Positions 22,840 through 34,255 of a stretch of 64,000 nt of DNA are shown here, piece by piece. Every line of letters starts with the position of its first letter. Positions within the stretch are counted from its first letter, which is position 1. Where the stretch lies: positions 26,663,150 through 26,727,149 of the forward strand of contig CM035233.1 in assembly GCA_020226215.1 (NCBI GenBank), given 5' to 3'. The translations under genes were made by a program, and so were the position numbers. The stretch is from Sindora glabra. Taxonomy: Eukaryota; Streptophyta; Magnoliopsida; Fabales; Fabaceae. The notes under the pieces were generated by a model. That model ran no database searches, had not been told where the DNA came from, and saw only the letters and a program-made list of their open reading frames with translations.

Positions 22840-23547
22840 TGTAATACTAATGATATTCAAAAAATATTTATTTTTTCATGGCCCTCATTAATTTAAGATT
22901 AAATTAATTTTTAAAGTGCAAGGATTTATAAAATAATTAGGATTTATAAAATAATTTATTAGTATTTGATAAACTATTTTTTAGAATTGTGAAAATTTTG
23001 AATAATTATTTTAAGTTTTTTAAAAATATATATAAATATATATATTAAGAAAGGATTGAAAATAATTAAATTGGGAAATTGAATAAAGTTAGATTTATGA
23101 AAGTGATTTTATATTTTAATAAATCAATGGCTAAAATATTGTAAATTGAAATGAATAGCCAAGATCCTTTTCAACAAGAATAGATAGTGGAGATGAAAAA
23201 GGAAAATTGGGTTTATGGTGGATCATAATGCGCTAGATAAAATCCCAAACCACTTTTTTATTTTCCCCTCTCTCCTCTCCTTTCCTTATGTGGCCAACCC
23301 TTCTCTATTTCCTCTTTTTTTCCTGTTTCGAACAGCCTCTCCACCACACATGCATTTCATTGCCTTTGTCTTTTTTTTAATTTATTTCTTTTGTTCTTTT
23401 CCCTGGTATAGTTATACTACAACATTTAGCTTAACTTTTTTTCTACTTTTTCTTACTTCTCTTTTATTCTTGAATGTAGTCTCTCTGTCTCTCAAAAAAA
23501 AATTATTTTAGCTCTTTTTTTCTAGCAACTACTATTCCCTCTCCCTT

Positions 23548-24612
23548 AGTTCACTATCTCTCTCTTAGAACCAACTTTTTCTTCTCGATTCTAGTTGAGT
23601 GCCGTTGTGAGCCCCATTAAAAAATTGCCTTTTTTTCGAAGACTTTGAGTATGTTTGGTTTTTGTTTTTAAAAATAGTTTTCTATTTTTAAAAATAAAAG
23701 AATCTATTTGTTTAAGTGTTTTCCTTTTTGTTTTTAAAAACTGTTTCCAAAATATATGTTTTAAAAATAAGAAAATAAGAACAGTTTTAAGTTATTTTTA
23801 TTTTTCTATTTTCAAAATATACTTCATTAATGGCATTACTATAATTTAAGACTATTTTCAGAATAACTTATCAAATACTTTCTTTTTCTCATTATTTTTA
23901 AAAACTATTTTTGAAACCTATTTTTAAAAATAGTTTTAAAAATAAAAAACACAAACAAACACACCCTTGTTTTGATGCTGTTGCTTTCCTTACATCGCAA
24001 TGCTAACTATGGCTCTTTTAGTTTTCCGTTATTCCTTCTTTTCTCCTAGCTGTTGTGAATTACGATGAAAGGAAGAAGAGCTATGGACAGTAGTGATGTA
24101 GCAAGTTGGAGCTATTAGTTTTGGATATTTCCGGTCAGCACCTCCCATCTACATTGATGGTACGCTTCCTTTAGCTACAACAAGCCTAGGAAGCAGAGGA
24201 GCAATGCAAATAGTGACATCTTCAAGTGTTCCACGATAAATCTTAAGTAGGCAAGCTCAAAGAAGCTCCTTCTAGTGGCGGTGAGTAAATTTGGAGCATA
24301 AACTTCTAATTTTTCCACTTATTCATGTTCAAATTAAAAAAACCTCAATTTTAGCTTTACTCCAATTTTCTTGAAGGTAAATGGGAAATATAAAGGAAAT
24401 CATACTTAAAATCATTAAGGAAGTATGATAAGAGATTAAACAAGGGTTTGAAGGGGTAAATTGAGTTTTTTATCTTTAAGAATCAAATTTGGTAATTTAT
24501 TGTTTTAGTTGGTAAGGTTATGCTACAAAATTATATATTAGCTAATATTGATAAGCTTCAACACTTTAATTACATACATAAATGTATGGATTAGTTGACA
24601 TTTGTGTTTGTG
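23548..24612 (+). repeat. Direct repeat R, copy 2 (interrupted by a MITE)
   Basis: Second copy of the block at 21408-22150 in the same orientation. The 319-bp MITE at 23648-23966 is the main length difference. Confidence 0.8.
23648..23966. mobile_element. MITE, PIF/Harbinger-like, 319 bp
   Basis: Absent from repeat R copy 1, so this is an insertion. The ends AGTATGTTTGGTTTTTG and (reverse complement) GGGTGTGTTTGTTTGTG are inverted repeats followed by shared TTTTTAAAAATAG motifs. A 3-bp duplication, TTG, lies at 23645-23647 and 23967-23969. It is related to the element at 5016-5288. An ORF at 23655 inside it is spurious. Confidence 0.75.
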
Positions 24613-26587
24613 ATTGGGTTTCCTATAGAGGTTGAAAATACAAATAGTGTACTAGAATTGTTCACTGCCAGCTAGATTGTTTTAAAGGATTAACTATCAC
24701 TTTTACATGTTAAGAATCAAACCCTGGAAACTTCTACTTAAATAACTCTCATGGTAGTGTCATGAAGGCCTAGTTTACTTAATACTATTGAATTATAGTA
24801 TGTAATTCAACTATATGGATAGTAAAATGGGTGGTAATGTATCTGATGATTTTGTTCTTAATTTGGAAAAGCCATTATATATGATAATTTCTAATTTTTT
24901 TATTTATGATAGATTTGCAAATAAAATGAGAACCTTGGGTGATTTGGTGACATTTTGGTCATTAGTTAAAATTGGAAAATACAAGAAGACTAGTAATAAG
25001 GAATATTATTATATTATGACATGTAAATTAGATTTATAATGCCTAGTAAGAGAACTAATTAGTATCCTCACATTTGTAATATTATTATAAATGATGGTAA
25101 ATTAGGAAGATAAGAGGAAGAGAAGGATTAACAATTCTCAACTTCTACAATGGATGAACATCATTAGGTAAGTATATATCTACTTCAAACCAATATTTCA
25201 ATAATAGTTAATTTACATGACATAAATCTCTTTTTATAAGTAGTATGAATTATTTAATTATCCACCTAAGAATCTTTAAAAGCATAATTATAGAGTATGG
25301 ATTAGAGTGCATAACGAAAGCATGATAGTAATGTTTCTAACTAATGATGAATTGTGACTAAGTTTTAATGCTATCTATATGTTATGGCCATCTAGGAGGA
25401 ATATGATGACATTGTTATTTATTTATTAATATACTACTATGTGCTTGGTAATGTCCAATGATGAATAAGTGACTTTGCATTGAAACTTTATATACAATTG
25501 TGATATAAGAGTGGAGCTCTTGTGTATGTTGTCTACAAATTTTGCCATGTATGGTATGGAAAAGTGTGAATTGTACTAGAATATTAACATTGAAAATTGT
25601 AAATAAAGATAAAGTTATAATGTGAAAGCTGGACAAAAAATTCCTGGCAAATAGATCAATTTAAGACCTAGATGGGAAAATTCTCAGCAAATCATATGAG
25701 AATGATATAAGGATTATCATGAAATCAAAAAGACAGATTCAAGCATGATTATTATAAATGGTTCATGATGTGATGGAAGATTAGAACTTTACTTGTGATT
25801 AAGTGTCACTATTTGTCATGATTATTGAGACTGAATGTGATTGTGATGATCTATTTGTAATTAAGCCTTAAGGGTTGTTTATGAATGTGATGCCTACCCA
25901 GAAATGGTAGTTTATGATTCAATAATGATGTTGCATATTAACATATAGTTAATAATCTTGTGAATTATGAGATACAAGGTTATGTGTAGGAGGACTCCCA
26001 TTACAAGATGGTTTCACATGCTTAAGAAAATTTAGGAAAAAGTGGGTTTGTTAACATTTTGATGATAGTACATAATTAACTTGTGAATATTAATTATAGA
26101 ATAGTTCTCCTGTAAACTAGTGGTAGATGTATGCTTATTAAGTTTTATAACTCACTTCGTTTACTTTCAACGTTTTCAAGTTGAATAAGTATCTTTAAGC
26201 TTTATTGGATCCATGGAGGATTAAAGGTAGCTTGAAATAGGATTTTAAAGGTTATGATTAGAATTAACATCCAAATAGAGAATTATTGGATTATTTGATG
26301 TGTTGAATAGATTTTATGTGAATAAGTTTTGAAACTGCATTATATTGTGTATATGTTGATTCTGTTGTATTTGGAATTAATACATGTGTTGTATTTTAGA
26401 GCGTGTAGCCCTTAAAAGTGACTAAAAACAAGGGACATTTTATCTATTTTTTTATAAAATTCTGTAATAAATTTTTAAGCCCTTTAAACTTTAGAAACTC
26501 TTAAAAAATAGAAAAAGTAAGATTGTGAAGGCTCGTGGAAACCAGTATTAGGATCCACACTAGTCATGATCAGGATAGGTCATGACA

Positions 26588-26840
26588 ATCTTTTCATAAT
26601 TAATGCTAGATTTTTGCAATAAATCCTTGAGCAATAAGTCATGACTTATAATTTCACCATTTTCATTTTGTTTTTGCATAAACACTCATTTATATCTAAC
26701 TGGCTTCACACCTTCTAGTGTATGAATTATAGGTCCAAAAACTTTTTTCTTTGCAAGTGAGTTTAATTTTGACTTGATCACATTTTTCCATTTTAACTAA
26801 TCATCTTTTTGTCTGCATTCCTTAACAAACTTTAGTTCAT
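26588..26840 (-). pseudogene. Start of copia reverse transcriptase (C2)
   Basis: Minus-strand reading LKWKNVIKSKLNSLAKKKVF, then GPIIHTLEGVKPVRYKWVF and QKQNENGEIISHDLLL. It matches W..AM..E..SL....VFGPV..TP.GVKPVGYKWVF of plant copia RT. It is cut at the INYEK position, where intact elements read IDYEETYSPV. The catalytic YVDD part is absent. Confidence 0.85.
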
Positions 26841-27399
26841 GATTCTCATTATCATTTATTATATATGCACTACATTATATGCAAAAACATCATCAATGTT
26901 AACTTCATTTCGATTCCATCATATTCCATTCATGACATAATTTATTGAGATCTCTTTATTCTCCTTAATTTCAAGTATTTGAGTTTCTTGTTAAACTAAA
27001 ATAGTAATTTTATTTATGAACTTTTATGGAATTACCACATTCATATCCTTAATTTAGCCATTTAGGTTCTTAGCTTCTTTTCTTTTTCAATGATTTTTAT
27101 CTTTAAAATTGATAAGTCTACCATGTTCCATGTGTGCATTAGACTTATTTGCAATAGTAGATTGTCCGATAGGGATATCAACTTTAATTAGATCATTAGT
27201 AGTTAGTATATGCAATTTAGTCACTCTCTTTTAGTTAATGAATGCCTCCAGTAATTTATCGGTTAAATCTTGCAAATGAATTATTTTTTGAACTTTCAAT
27301 TCACATTGCTTTGTATGAGGATTAAAATAAGATAATGATAATTCATTTTAACTAATTTCTTTTTCCAATTGCTTGTTTTCTCCCCCTAATGTTAGGAAA

Positions 27400-28230
27400 A
27401 TTGATTCATCAAAATGATAATCAACAAATCTAGCCATAAATAAATCCTTTATTGATGGTTCAAGATATTTTGTTATAAATGGAGATTTATATCCAACATA
27501 TATTCCTAACCTTTGTTAACAACCCATCTTAATATATTGTGGTGGAGTAATTGGAACATATACTACACATTCAAAAATCCTTAGATAGGAAATATTAAGT
27601 TTATAACCAAAAATTAATTGTAAATGAGAGTTATTGGTCTAATGTGAATTAGCACTATAGCATGCAAAATTGTATAGCCCCAAGTAGAAACTAGAAGTTT
27701 TGATTTCATAAGTAATGGTCTTGTAATTAATTGAATATGCTTAATAAATGATTTTGCAAAACCATTTTGTGTATGAACATTTTATAGGATGTTCAACATC
27801 AATGCCAATAGACATACAATAATTAATGAAAGATTAAGAAGTAAATTCACTAGCATTGTCAAGTTATATTTTCTTAATTAGATAATCAAGAAAATGTGTT
27901 CAAAGTTGAATCAATTGAGTAAGTAATCTTGCAAATGCTAACTTCTGAGATGATAATAAAGACACATGTGACTATCTAGTTGATGTATTAATTAAAATTA
28001 TAAAATATCTGAATGGTCTACCTGGTGGATGAATTGGTTTATAAATATCACCTTGTATACATTCCAAAAATGTAAGAGATTCACTCTTAATTTTTACCGA
28101 TGATGATCAAATAATCAACTTGCCTTGAAAACAAGCAGCACATAAAAAACTTTTAGATTGAAGAATCTGTTAGCTTTTGAATGGATGCTGGCATAAATTT
28201 TCAATTATTTTTCACATCATAATTGATTTG
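27400..28230 (-). pseudogene. Copia integrase (C2), broken
   Basis: Minus-strand pieces in order: LTQLIQLWTHFLDYLIKKI, LDNASEFTS and SFINYCMSIGIDVEHPI. These match FPDYPIK.IRLDNAGEFTSQ, with the second catalytic Asp and the Glu of DDE visible. Next come NSHLQLVFGYKLNISYLRIF and CVVYVPITPPQYIKMGC. Further on, YVGYKSPFITKYLEPSIKDL and DYHFDESIFLTLGGENKQLE match the IYVGYESPSIIKYLEP and FDE..FPTLGG region between integrase and RT. Several stops are present. Confidence 0.85.
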
Positions 28231-28334
28231 GGATGGCCTAATTAATTATGCCAAATAACAAAGTTATCATAATTTGTAACTTCTAGTTTATTATAGCATA
28301 TGCTTTAATTGTGCTAATATTTGTGTAATACAAA

Positions 28335-29009
28335 CTAGAAGAAAAGATAGGTAATTTTAATAAATATATTTTTCTTACCTAAGATATCATTTGTAATATA
28401 CATATATTCAACATTCCTTTCATTTGTTGTCTTAATACGGTATTCATTTCGATGAATATCTTTGAAACTTAATAGAATGTATGCATTCTCGATTTCAAGA
28501 TTTGTTCCTCCTAGTAACAATATATTAACTCTTCCAAAGCTATCAATTAATCTTGTACTATCAAATATAGTACTAACATTGGCTTCTTATATTTTCAAAT
28601 ATGAGAAATTTTTCTTATTCTTAAGTATGGAGTGTGTTGCTGCATTGTTTACAAGACATGTATCTTTATTATTGATCGCAAATCCATCCAAGGAAGCACT
28701 TATATTCTTTATTGACATAAAACACATGACATAAAAAGCTTAAAGTTAGTATAAGAAAATTAAAGTTAATATAAGAAATGCCACAAATTTAATGAAACAC
28801 TTAAAAATATATAAGAACTTTTATTGAAATAACATTAAAAGTAAAAACATAATTGTAATAAAAAAATTATTTTTGCACACCTCATCTCTAGGCAAATGAT
28901 CAATTCTACCTTCAAGGTGAAAAAAGAAGTTAGCAACATCTAAATAAGTTATATCTATTTGGCTTTCATTAGAATCATTATCTTTGTAAACAAAACTTAT
29001 CTCTATCAT
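28335..29009 (-). pseudogene. Copia zinc-finger linker and protease region (C2)
   Basis: Minus ORF 29009-28821 (IEISFVYKDNDSNESQIDIT, YLDVANFFFHLEGRIDHL) matches the family's linker ending THLDVADFF..P.GKIDHLIGDG. ORF 28520-28335 (LLSFKDIHRNEYRIKTTNER, NVEYMYIT) matches LLSFKDIRRNGYHIETTNE.N.EYLYIT at the end of protease. The protease active site itself is too degraded to read. Confidence 0.8.
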
Positions 29010-29639
29010 TTTCCTTTTAAGTGATTCTTGGTAAAGGTTAACAAGATGTTTTAGTGCATGATAGGTATGAGACTAATGACTTTTGCCACACAATGATAGC
29101 ATATGTTCTCAAAATATTTGTTATTTTGCCCATCTTTTTCTTTATCATTCTTTTCTTCGTTTTTCTACTTCTAGTGGGAAGTTAAGTTATTGGTATAAGA
29201 ACTATGACCATGTCCATGTCCATACCTATGGGCATGGCCTCAATTTTGTCTAATATTATGTTAGTTATATTTTATCGCATTTACTTTAAGGAATAAAGCA
29301 AAACCTGTTGGATGGGTTTCATGATTTTTTTATTAACGGTTCATTATTTTGCTTAGTTACAAGAAGACATAAAATCAATTCAAAGTATTTTTTAAACCCT
29401 TTTCACAATATTGTTATTGCAGGGGCACATTTGACACATGAAAGGTGGAGAATATTTTTTTTAACATATCCTTCTTAGTAACTTTATCTCCTTATAATTT
29501 TAATTGAGAACTCACTCAAAATATTGCTAAATTATACTTTCTTACAATTTTGAAATCCTGCAAGTGTAGATGCATCCAATCATAACAAGCTTTTAGGAGG
29601 ATCACTATTTTTTAGTAATCATATTTTTCTTTTAAGTTA

Positions 29640-29860
29640 TTCTAAAGAATAAGTGGATTTTTTACCATAAAGTATTCAATTTTTAAATCTTCATGGAGAT
29701 AATAATGAAAAAAAATTATTGCTTTGGCCTTTTCTTGATTAGATGTTATGTTTCCTTCTTTAATTGTATTTCCAAGACCTTTTGCATCTAAATAAATTTC
29801 AGTGTCTAACACCCATGACAAATAATTTTTTCCCATAATGTCCAAAGCCACAAATTCAAG
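29640..29860 (-). pseudogene. Copia gag N-terminus (C2)
   Basis: Minus ORF 29851-29642: ALDIMGKNYLSWVLDTEIYL, DAKGLGNTIKEGNITSNQEK, AKAIIFFHYYLHEDLKIEY. It aligns over its whole length with the Ale-like copia Gag start (LDISGKNYLSW.LD.EIHL and A.AMIFLRHHLHE.LK.EYL). Downstream gag (29640-29010) is too broken to follow, though a Gly/His-rich nucleocapsid-like stretch is visible near 29190-29250. Confidence 0.85.
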
Positions 29861-30758
29861 ATATGTAAGATTTGATATAATATTATCATAGATATGTAAA
29901 AATGAATTAAAAAATTTTCAATATACCAAAGGTTGAATATTGAAGAGAATTATTAATCAACATATTATTTATACAATTATTAATCCATTACTAATTTTTC
30001 ATTTCATTGTCAATCTATATAATGATCAAACATTGCAAGAATTATCAAATTTCTAGAAGATATGTTTCAAATTATATTAAAAGTGAATGAAATAAGAAAG
30101 AAAGGTAAATTATATATCTTTATATAATTATTAAATACATGTATATTTATATATTGCTTGCTTCTTGATAATTATTTTCCTTTTCCAAATTTAGTTTCTT
30201 GAATGTTCATAGTCATCTTTATATAAAGTCAAACCTTATCATGCATGTAAATTTTCTTTCCATATCAACATAACATACATTATTATTTCATATAGCAACT
30301 TTTAAATCATAAGATAATATCATAATTAAGTGTTATATTGAATATCCACAATTGCATACCATATATACATACTTAAACACTTTATAAAAATCAATATGCA
30401 CTTCAAAAATAGATTTAGAAATTTCACTCACTTAGCATTTAGGAAAAAATTCTCAGATGTATAGTATATCATATACATAAATTTATGTTATTTTCTTTTT
30501 CTTAGTTTAATTCATTATTTATTTTTATTAGTATTTTTGCACATCATATTTAATATTTTATAACTATTATTTCTTCAAATAAACTAATAAAATGTTAAAA
30601 CCATTATAGAAATCAAAATCAAAGCATGAATGAAATAAAGAATAAAAATGAGATAAGAAAGAAGAATTACTATATTAGCACAAAATAATAAGATTAAGTA
30701 AAATGATTTATGTTTGAAAGCAATTACCTCAGTAGATTAGAGTCTCGTACTGATAATG

Positions 30759-31162
30759 TGTTATAAAAATAATAAAATAAACACTTAAGAAATAAAAAAA
30801 GGATATAAAAGATATGAATGAGAATTATAAGAAGGAGGAGAATATTTGATTCAACTGTATCTGAAATGATTGGTATAATCCATATTTATAAGGCAAATTG
30901 ATTAAATATTACAATTTATAATAATGATTCATAAATATAATTAAAACCTAATAATTGAATATAATAAGAATGTAACATCTAATCTAATAATTGATTATAA
31001 TTGAAAGTATAACGTTTGACCTATGAATATCCATATTTAATAAACTTAATAATTAATCATAACATTATGGAAGTTCTTTAATTTTTATCCTTATCTCATC
31101 CATTTTAAAGTCATGATTATCCCTGTTTGAACCATTGATATGATGTCCATAAATAGCCATCA
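30759..31162 (-). mobile_element. 5' LTR of copia C2, about 404 bp
   Basis: On the minus strand it runs from TGATGGCTATTTATGG to TTTTTATAACA, directly before the ATCAGTACGAG junction. It carries TATAAATA at 30890-30883. The left boundary is firm from the junction; the right boundary is chosen as the first TG-compatible end and is less certain. Confidence 0.65.
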
Positions 31163-31167
31163 CAACC

Positions 31168-31182
31168 GAGCTTTGGTACCAA
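31168..31182 (-). other. Second primer-binding-site-like motif, minus strand
   Basis: The minus strand reads TTGGTACCAAAGCTC, close to the initiator-Met site TTGGTATCAGAGC. It lies just outside the C2 LTR. It suggests that C2 inserted immediately downstream of the primer site of an older minus-strand LTR element, whose LTR would start at about 31186. Confidence 0.5.
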
Positions 31183-31185
31183 TCT

Positions 31186-32905
31186 TGATACAAGATAAAA
31201 TGGAGAGGGAAGATGAATAGATGATTCATGGACTTTATGCATTAGTAAATTTTTTTTAGCTTTAGCATTGTGCAGAAAACTTCAACTGCCTTGATTTCAA
31301 AGTGAGGCGAAATATAAGAGTATGAATTATAAGAAATGTATATAGATTAGATCAATCTAACCACAAGAAAGGCTTGAACTAATGAGAAGAAAATAACTAT
31401 TTGGTAAAAATTAAAATGAATAATGGGTTGGGATAGATAAATCCCACCTTTCCAAGGAAACCACAAACTTAGAGATATAAAGCTTGTGCACTTAGAAATC
31501 CACCAAAAAGATGTAAAAATGTAAAGGAAAATTCACCCTTAATAAAATCCACCAAAGAGATACATAAATTTAGAGAAAGAAGCACAAAAGCTTTTCAACT
31601 TCTTTGATTAATCACTCATAATTATCTATTTGAAACTACATTAGAAATATATGACTAAAGACTCCTGGAACATCCCTTTAAACATGGGAAATTGAAGAAT
31701 TAATGAGATAATTTTTTTAAAGAGAAATATTAAATGCAACATCAAACTTAAAACTTTTTTGACAAACTAATCTAGAAAACATTGTAACTTTTTCTAAAGA
31801 AAAATCAAAATAAAGTGAAATTTGATTTTTTAGAAACTAAACTTATAGAGTTTTCAAATGACTATTTTGGGTTTGATTGGAAAGTTCAAAGGATTTTGAA
31901 ATTTTCATCATATATTAAACTTAGGTCATTTTTTGAGTTAACTCTTGGGCTTTTTTGTTAGAAGCTATTGTATTAGTTAAAGTTATAGTTTTTATTCAAT
32001 AGTACTCAGTTAATATTTATAAAAAAATGAATAGTAGTCCCTTATTTATTTAATTAATGTATTGTACCATATTGTAATTAGGTTGTTACAATATAATACT
32101 TTAAAAAATATCACATTTAAACTAAATTTAATTTTTTATTACAAAATTGTGAAAAAAAATGACCATACAGTTCGAATATACTAATGAGATAATCTAAATA
32201 TTTTGTAACAAATAATATACTTTGGTTAAATTTAAATAATTAAAATATGAGATATAGAAAAGTCAAATTTTGATATAACTATAATGGTTTTTTAACCTAT
32301 TTGAACTTCCTCAAAGCATATTGTTGATCACAATGTGTTTAAATTATTATATATTGTTTAATTTGAATTTATAATCACATTTTATCACTATTTTAGTAAA
32401 GAAAACTTACATTTTATATGAATTTTGTGTATCATAACTACATAAAAATTACAATTCCATTAATTAAAGATGAATAAAAATATTTTCTAAAATATTCTTT
32501 TGCATAAAAGTTACAACTAAAAAAATAAAATTTTAAAAAATTCAAAAAATTGCTAAAATAAAAGTTAATATAAATTTTTAATAACGTATCACAATTTAAT
32601 TCTAAATTTAAGAATTAAATACATAAATTTGCGTCCACTAACTAGGAGTTCTTAACTTTGTCACTACAAGTGACACATCAATCAATTTATTGTTTAACCA
32701 GTGGAGGGCTCTTATCTAATACGAGAAAAATAATATAGGTACTTGATTAAAATTATTTAAATAATACACAAGACATAAAAATTTAATAAGCAATTATTAA
32801 CAACATCATTTAAATAAAGAATTTGATGAAAATGTGTTAAAATAAATATGAAATTGATCTTTAGAACCACATACAAAAATAAAGGAGAAACAAAAATTTT
32901 GATAA
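31186..32905 (-). other. Possible older LTR (from 31186) and AT-rich DNA
   Basis: The sequence from TGATACAAGATAAAATGG has the position expected for an LTR 3' end read on the minus strand, ending CTTGTATCA. The opposite end could not be fixed; about 31990 is possible. No coding region was found up to the hAT element. Confidence 0.35.
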
Positions 32906-33109
32906 CCCATCATTAGGGATGGAAATCAGTTGGGTAGGACCGATTAGTAGGTATAATTCTAATTGACCGCTCTTAATCGATTTTATTTAAATCTTAACTA
33001 AAATTGACCACTTGGAATGCCTAAATCGACATTAACCAACTAAGTCAGTTTAGAGCGGATTCAAACAGGTTTGATTGGTTTAAGTTGCACTTAAAAGTTG
33101 CAACTCTAA

Positions 33110-33567
33110 CTGACCTCACTCCATTCTCTATCCTTCCTTCCTCTTCCTCCATTCATATTACTCTCCACTTTTCGTTCTCTCTTTGGTTTCCATCTTTGCC
33201 AACCTGCATATTACTGTCTCTTGCACTCCAAAACTATTCAAATCCATCATCTTTCTTCTTCTACAATTTTAATGTATCATTAGGTAAGAACTAAGAAACC
33301 CGTTTTCTCTTTTTTTCTGTTCTGTTATCTTAGTTTTTTCTTATTTGGGTTAGAAATCCTCTGAATTAGAATGAATATTCTTTCATCTTTTTATGTTTTG
33401 AGCAGTCAAAGAAGAGAAAAGGATCATTTTTACTTTGAATCCTTTTTAGGGATTTCTCAAAGCTCACTGTTTGTTGACTACAATTCTTTTTATTTGCTTT
33501 CAAATTTACTCTTTTAAGGATCAAAGAAGGATTTCAATTCGGATTCCGTGATTATATAATGTTTCTA
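33110..33567 (+). pseudogene. Captured 5' untranslated region of the ARF gene
   Basis: CT-rich leader sequence with a plausible intron, GTAAGAAC at 33284 to GAGCAG at about 33405. ARF10/16-class genes are known to have a 5'-UTR intron. If the intron is real, the fragment was copied from genomic DNA rather than from a spliced mRNA. An ORF at 33085-33294 is incidental. Confidence 0.5.
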
Positions 33568-34255
33568 ATGATGGATTCCATGGAGAGGAGCTCAGAGAAG
33601 TGTTTGGATTCTCAATTGTGGCATGCTTATGCTGGTGCCATGCTTTAAATGGCACCCATTAACTCAAAAATCTTGTATTTTCCTCAAGGCCACGTCGAGC
33701 ATGGTCACGGGAAAGTAGATTTCAGGAAATCTCATATTCCCTCATTCATCCCTTGTAGCGTATTAGCCATAAAATACATGGTAGACCCTCATACAAATGA
33801 GGTGTTTGTGAAAATGAGGATGATTCCTTTGAGGGAGAATGAATTGGATTTTGAAGATGATTGTATCTTGGGAAAAAATGGGCTTGATCCTTAAGATAAA
33901 CACAATTCTTTTGCGAAGACTTTGACTCAATCTGATGCCAACAATGGTGGAGGCTTCTCTGTTCCTAGATACTGTGTAGAGACTATCTTTTTGAGGTTAG
34001 ATTATTCTGCAGAACCTCCGATTTAGACCATTATTGCCAAGGATGTGCATGGCCAGAGCTGAAAGTTCAGGCATATCTATAGAGGGACTCCGGCATCTTT
34101 TGACTACTAGATGGAGCAATTTCATGAACCAGAAGAAGCTTGTTGCTGGGGATTCCATCGTGTTTCTGCGAGCTGAGAACGGAGATCTCTGTGTTGGAAT
34201 AAGGAGGGCTAAGAAGGGAATCGGTGGTGGGCCTAAGTACTCATTGGTCGGGTCT
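33568..34255 (+). pseudogene. Truncated auxin response factor (ARF10/16/17 class), DNA-binding domain only
   Basis: ARFs bind auxin-response elements through a B3 domain. The fragment reads MDSMERSSEKCLDSQLWHAY, INSKILYFPQGHVEH, NELDFEDD, FAKTLTQSDANNGGGFSVPR, LRLDYSAEPP, AKDVHGQ, KFRHIYRGTP and, after a frame change, NFMNQKKLVAGDSIVFLRAE and NGDLCVGIRRAKKGIGGGP. The order and spacing match the start and B3 domain of the miR160-targeted repressor ARFs. Defects are TAA at 33646, TAA at 33892, TAG at 34024, TGA at 34060 (a Trp position) and a deletion of about 4 nt near 34095. It ends just after the B3 domain; middle region, miR160 site and PB1 domain are absent. It cannot make an ARF. Confidence 0.92.

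Larger units (their letters stand above)
22840..26587 (+). mobile_element. Long gypsy-type LTR (TGTAATAC...GGTCATGACA)
   Basis: The left end TGTAATACTAATGAT and right end GATAGGTCATGACA form the TGTNA/TNACA ends usual for long chromovirus (Tekay/Del) LTRs. Inside are CT-rich leader-like sequence (23250-23580), repeat R copy 2 (23548-24612) and a MITE (23648-23966). The flanking 5-mers GAACT and ATCTT do not match, so either the boundaries are off or the element is rearranged. The right end abuts a truncated copia reverse transcriptase at 26588. No coding sequence is present. Confidence 0.55.
26588..31162 (-). mobile_element. Ty1/copia element C2 (Ale/Retrofit-like), minus strand, 3' truncated
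   Basis: Read on the minus strand: LTR 31162-30759, a junction ATCAGTACGAGACTCTAATC, gag (about 29860-29640), protease/linker (about 29000-28335), integrase (28230-27400), linker, and the start of reverse transcriptase ending at 26588. The other half of RT, RNase H and the 3' LTR are missing. Domain order is normal. Many stops and frameshifts show it is dead. The family is the widespread plant copia group whose Gag reads ALDI.GKNYLSW.LD.EI.LD. Confidence 0.88.

Noticed and set aside
23215..23511. 98-codon ORF as a secreted or membrane protein gene
   Set aside because: CT-rich LTR leader sequence; the hydrophobic composition follows from T-rich DNA.
26588..31162. Functional copia element
   Set aside because: Multiple stops and frameshifts, a truncated RT and no 3' LTR.
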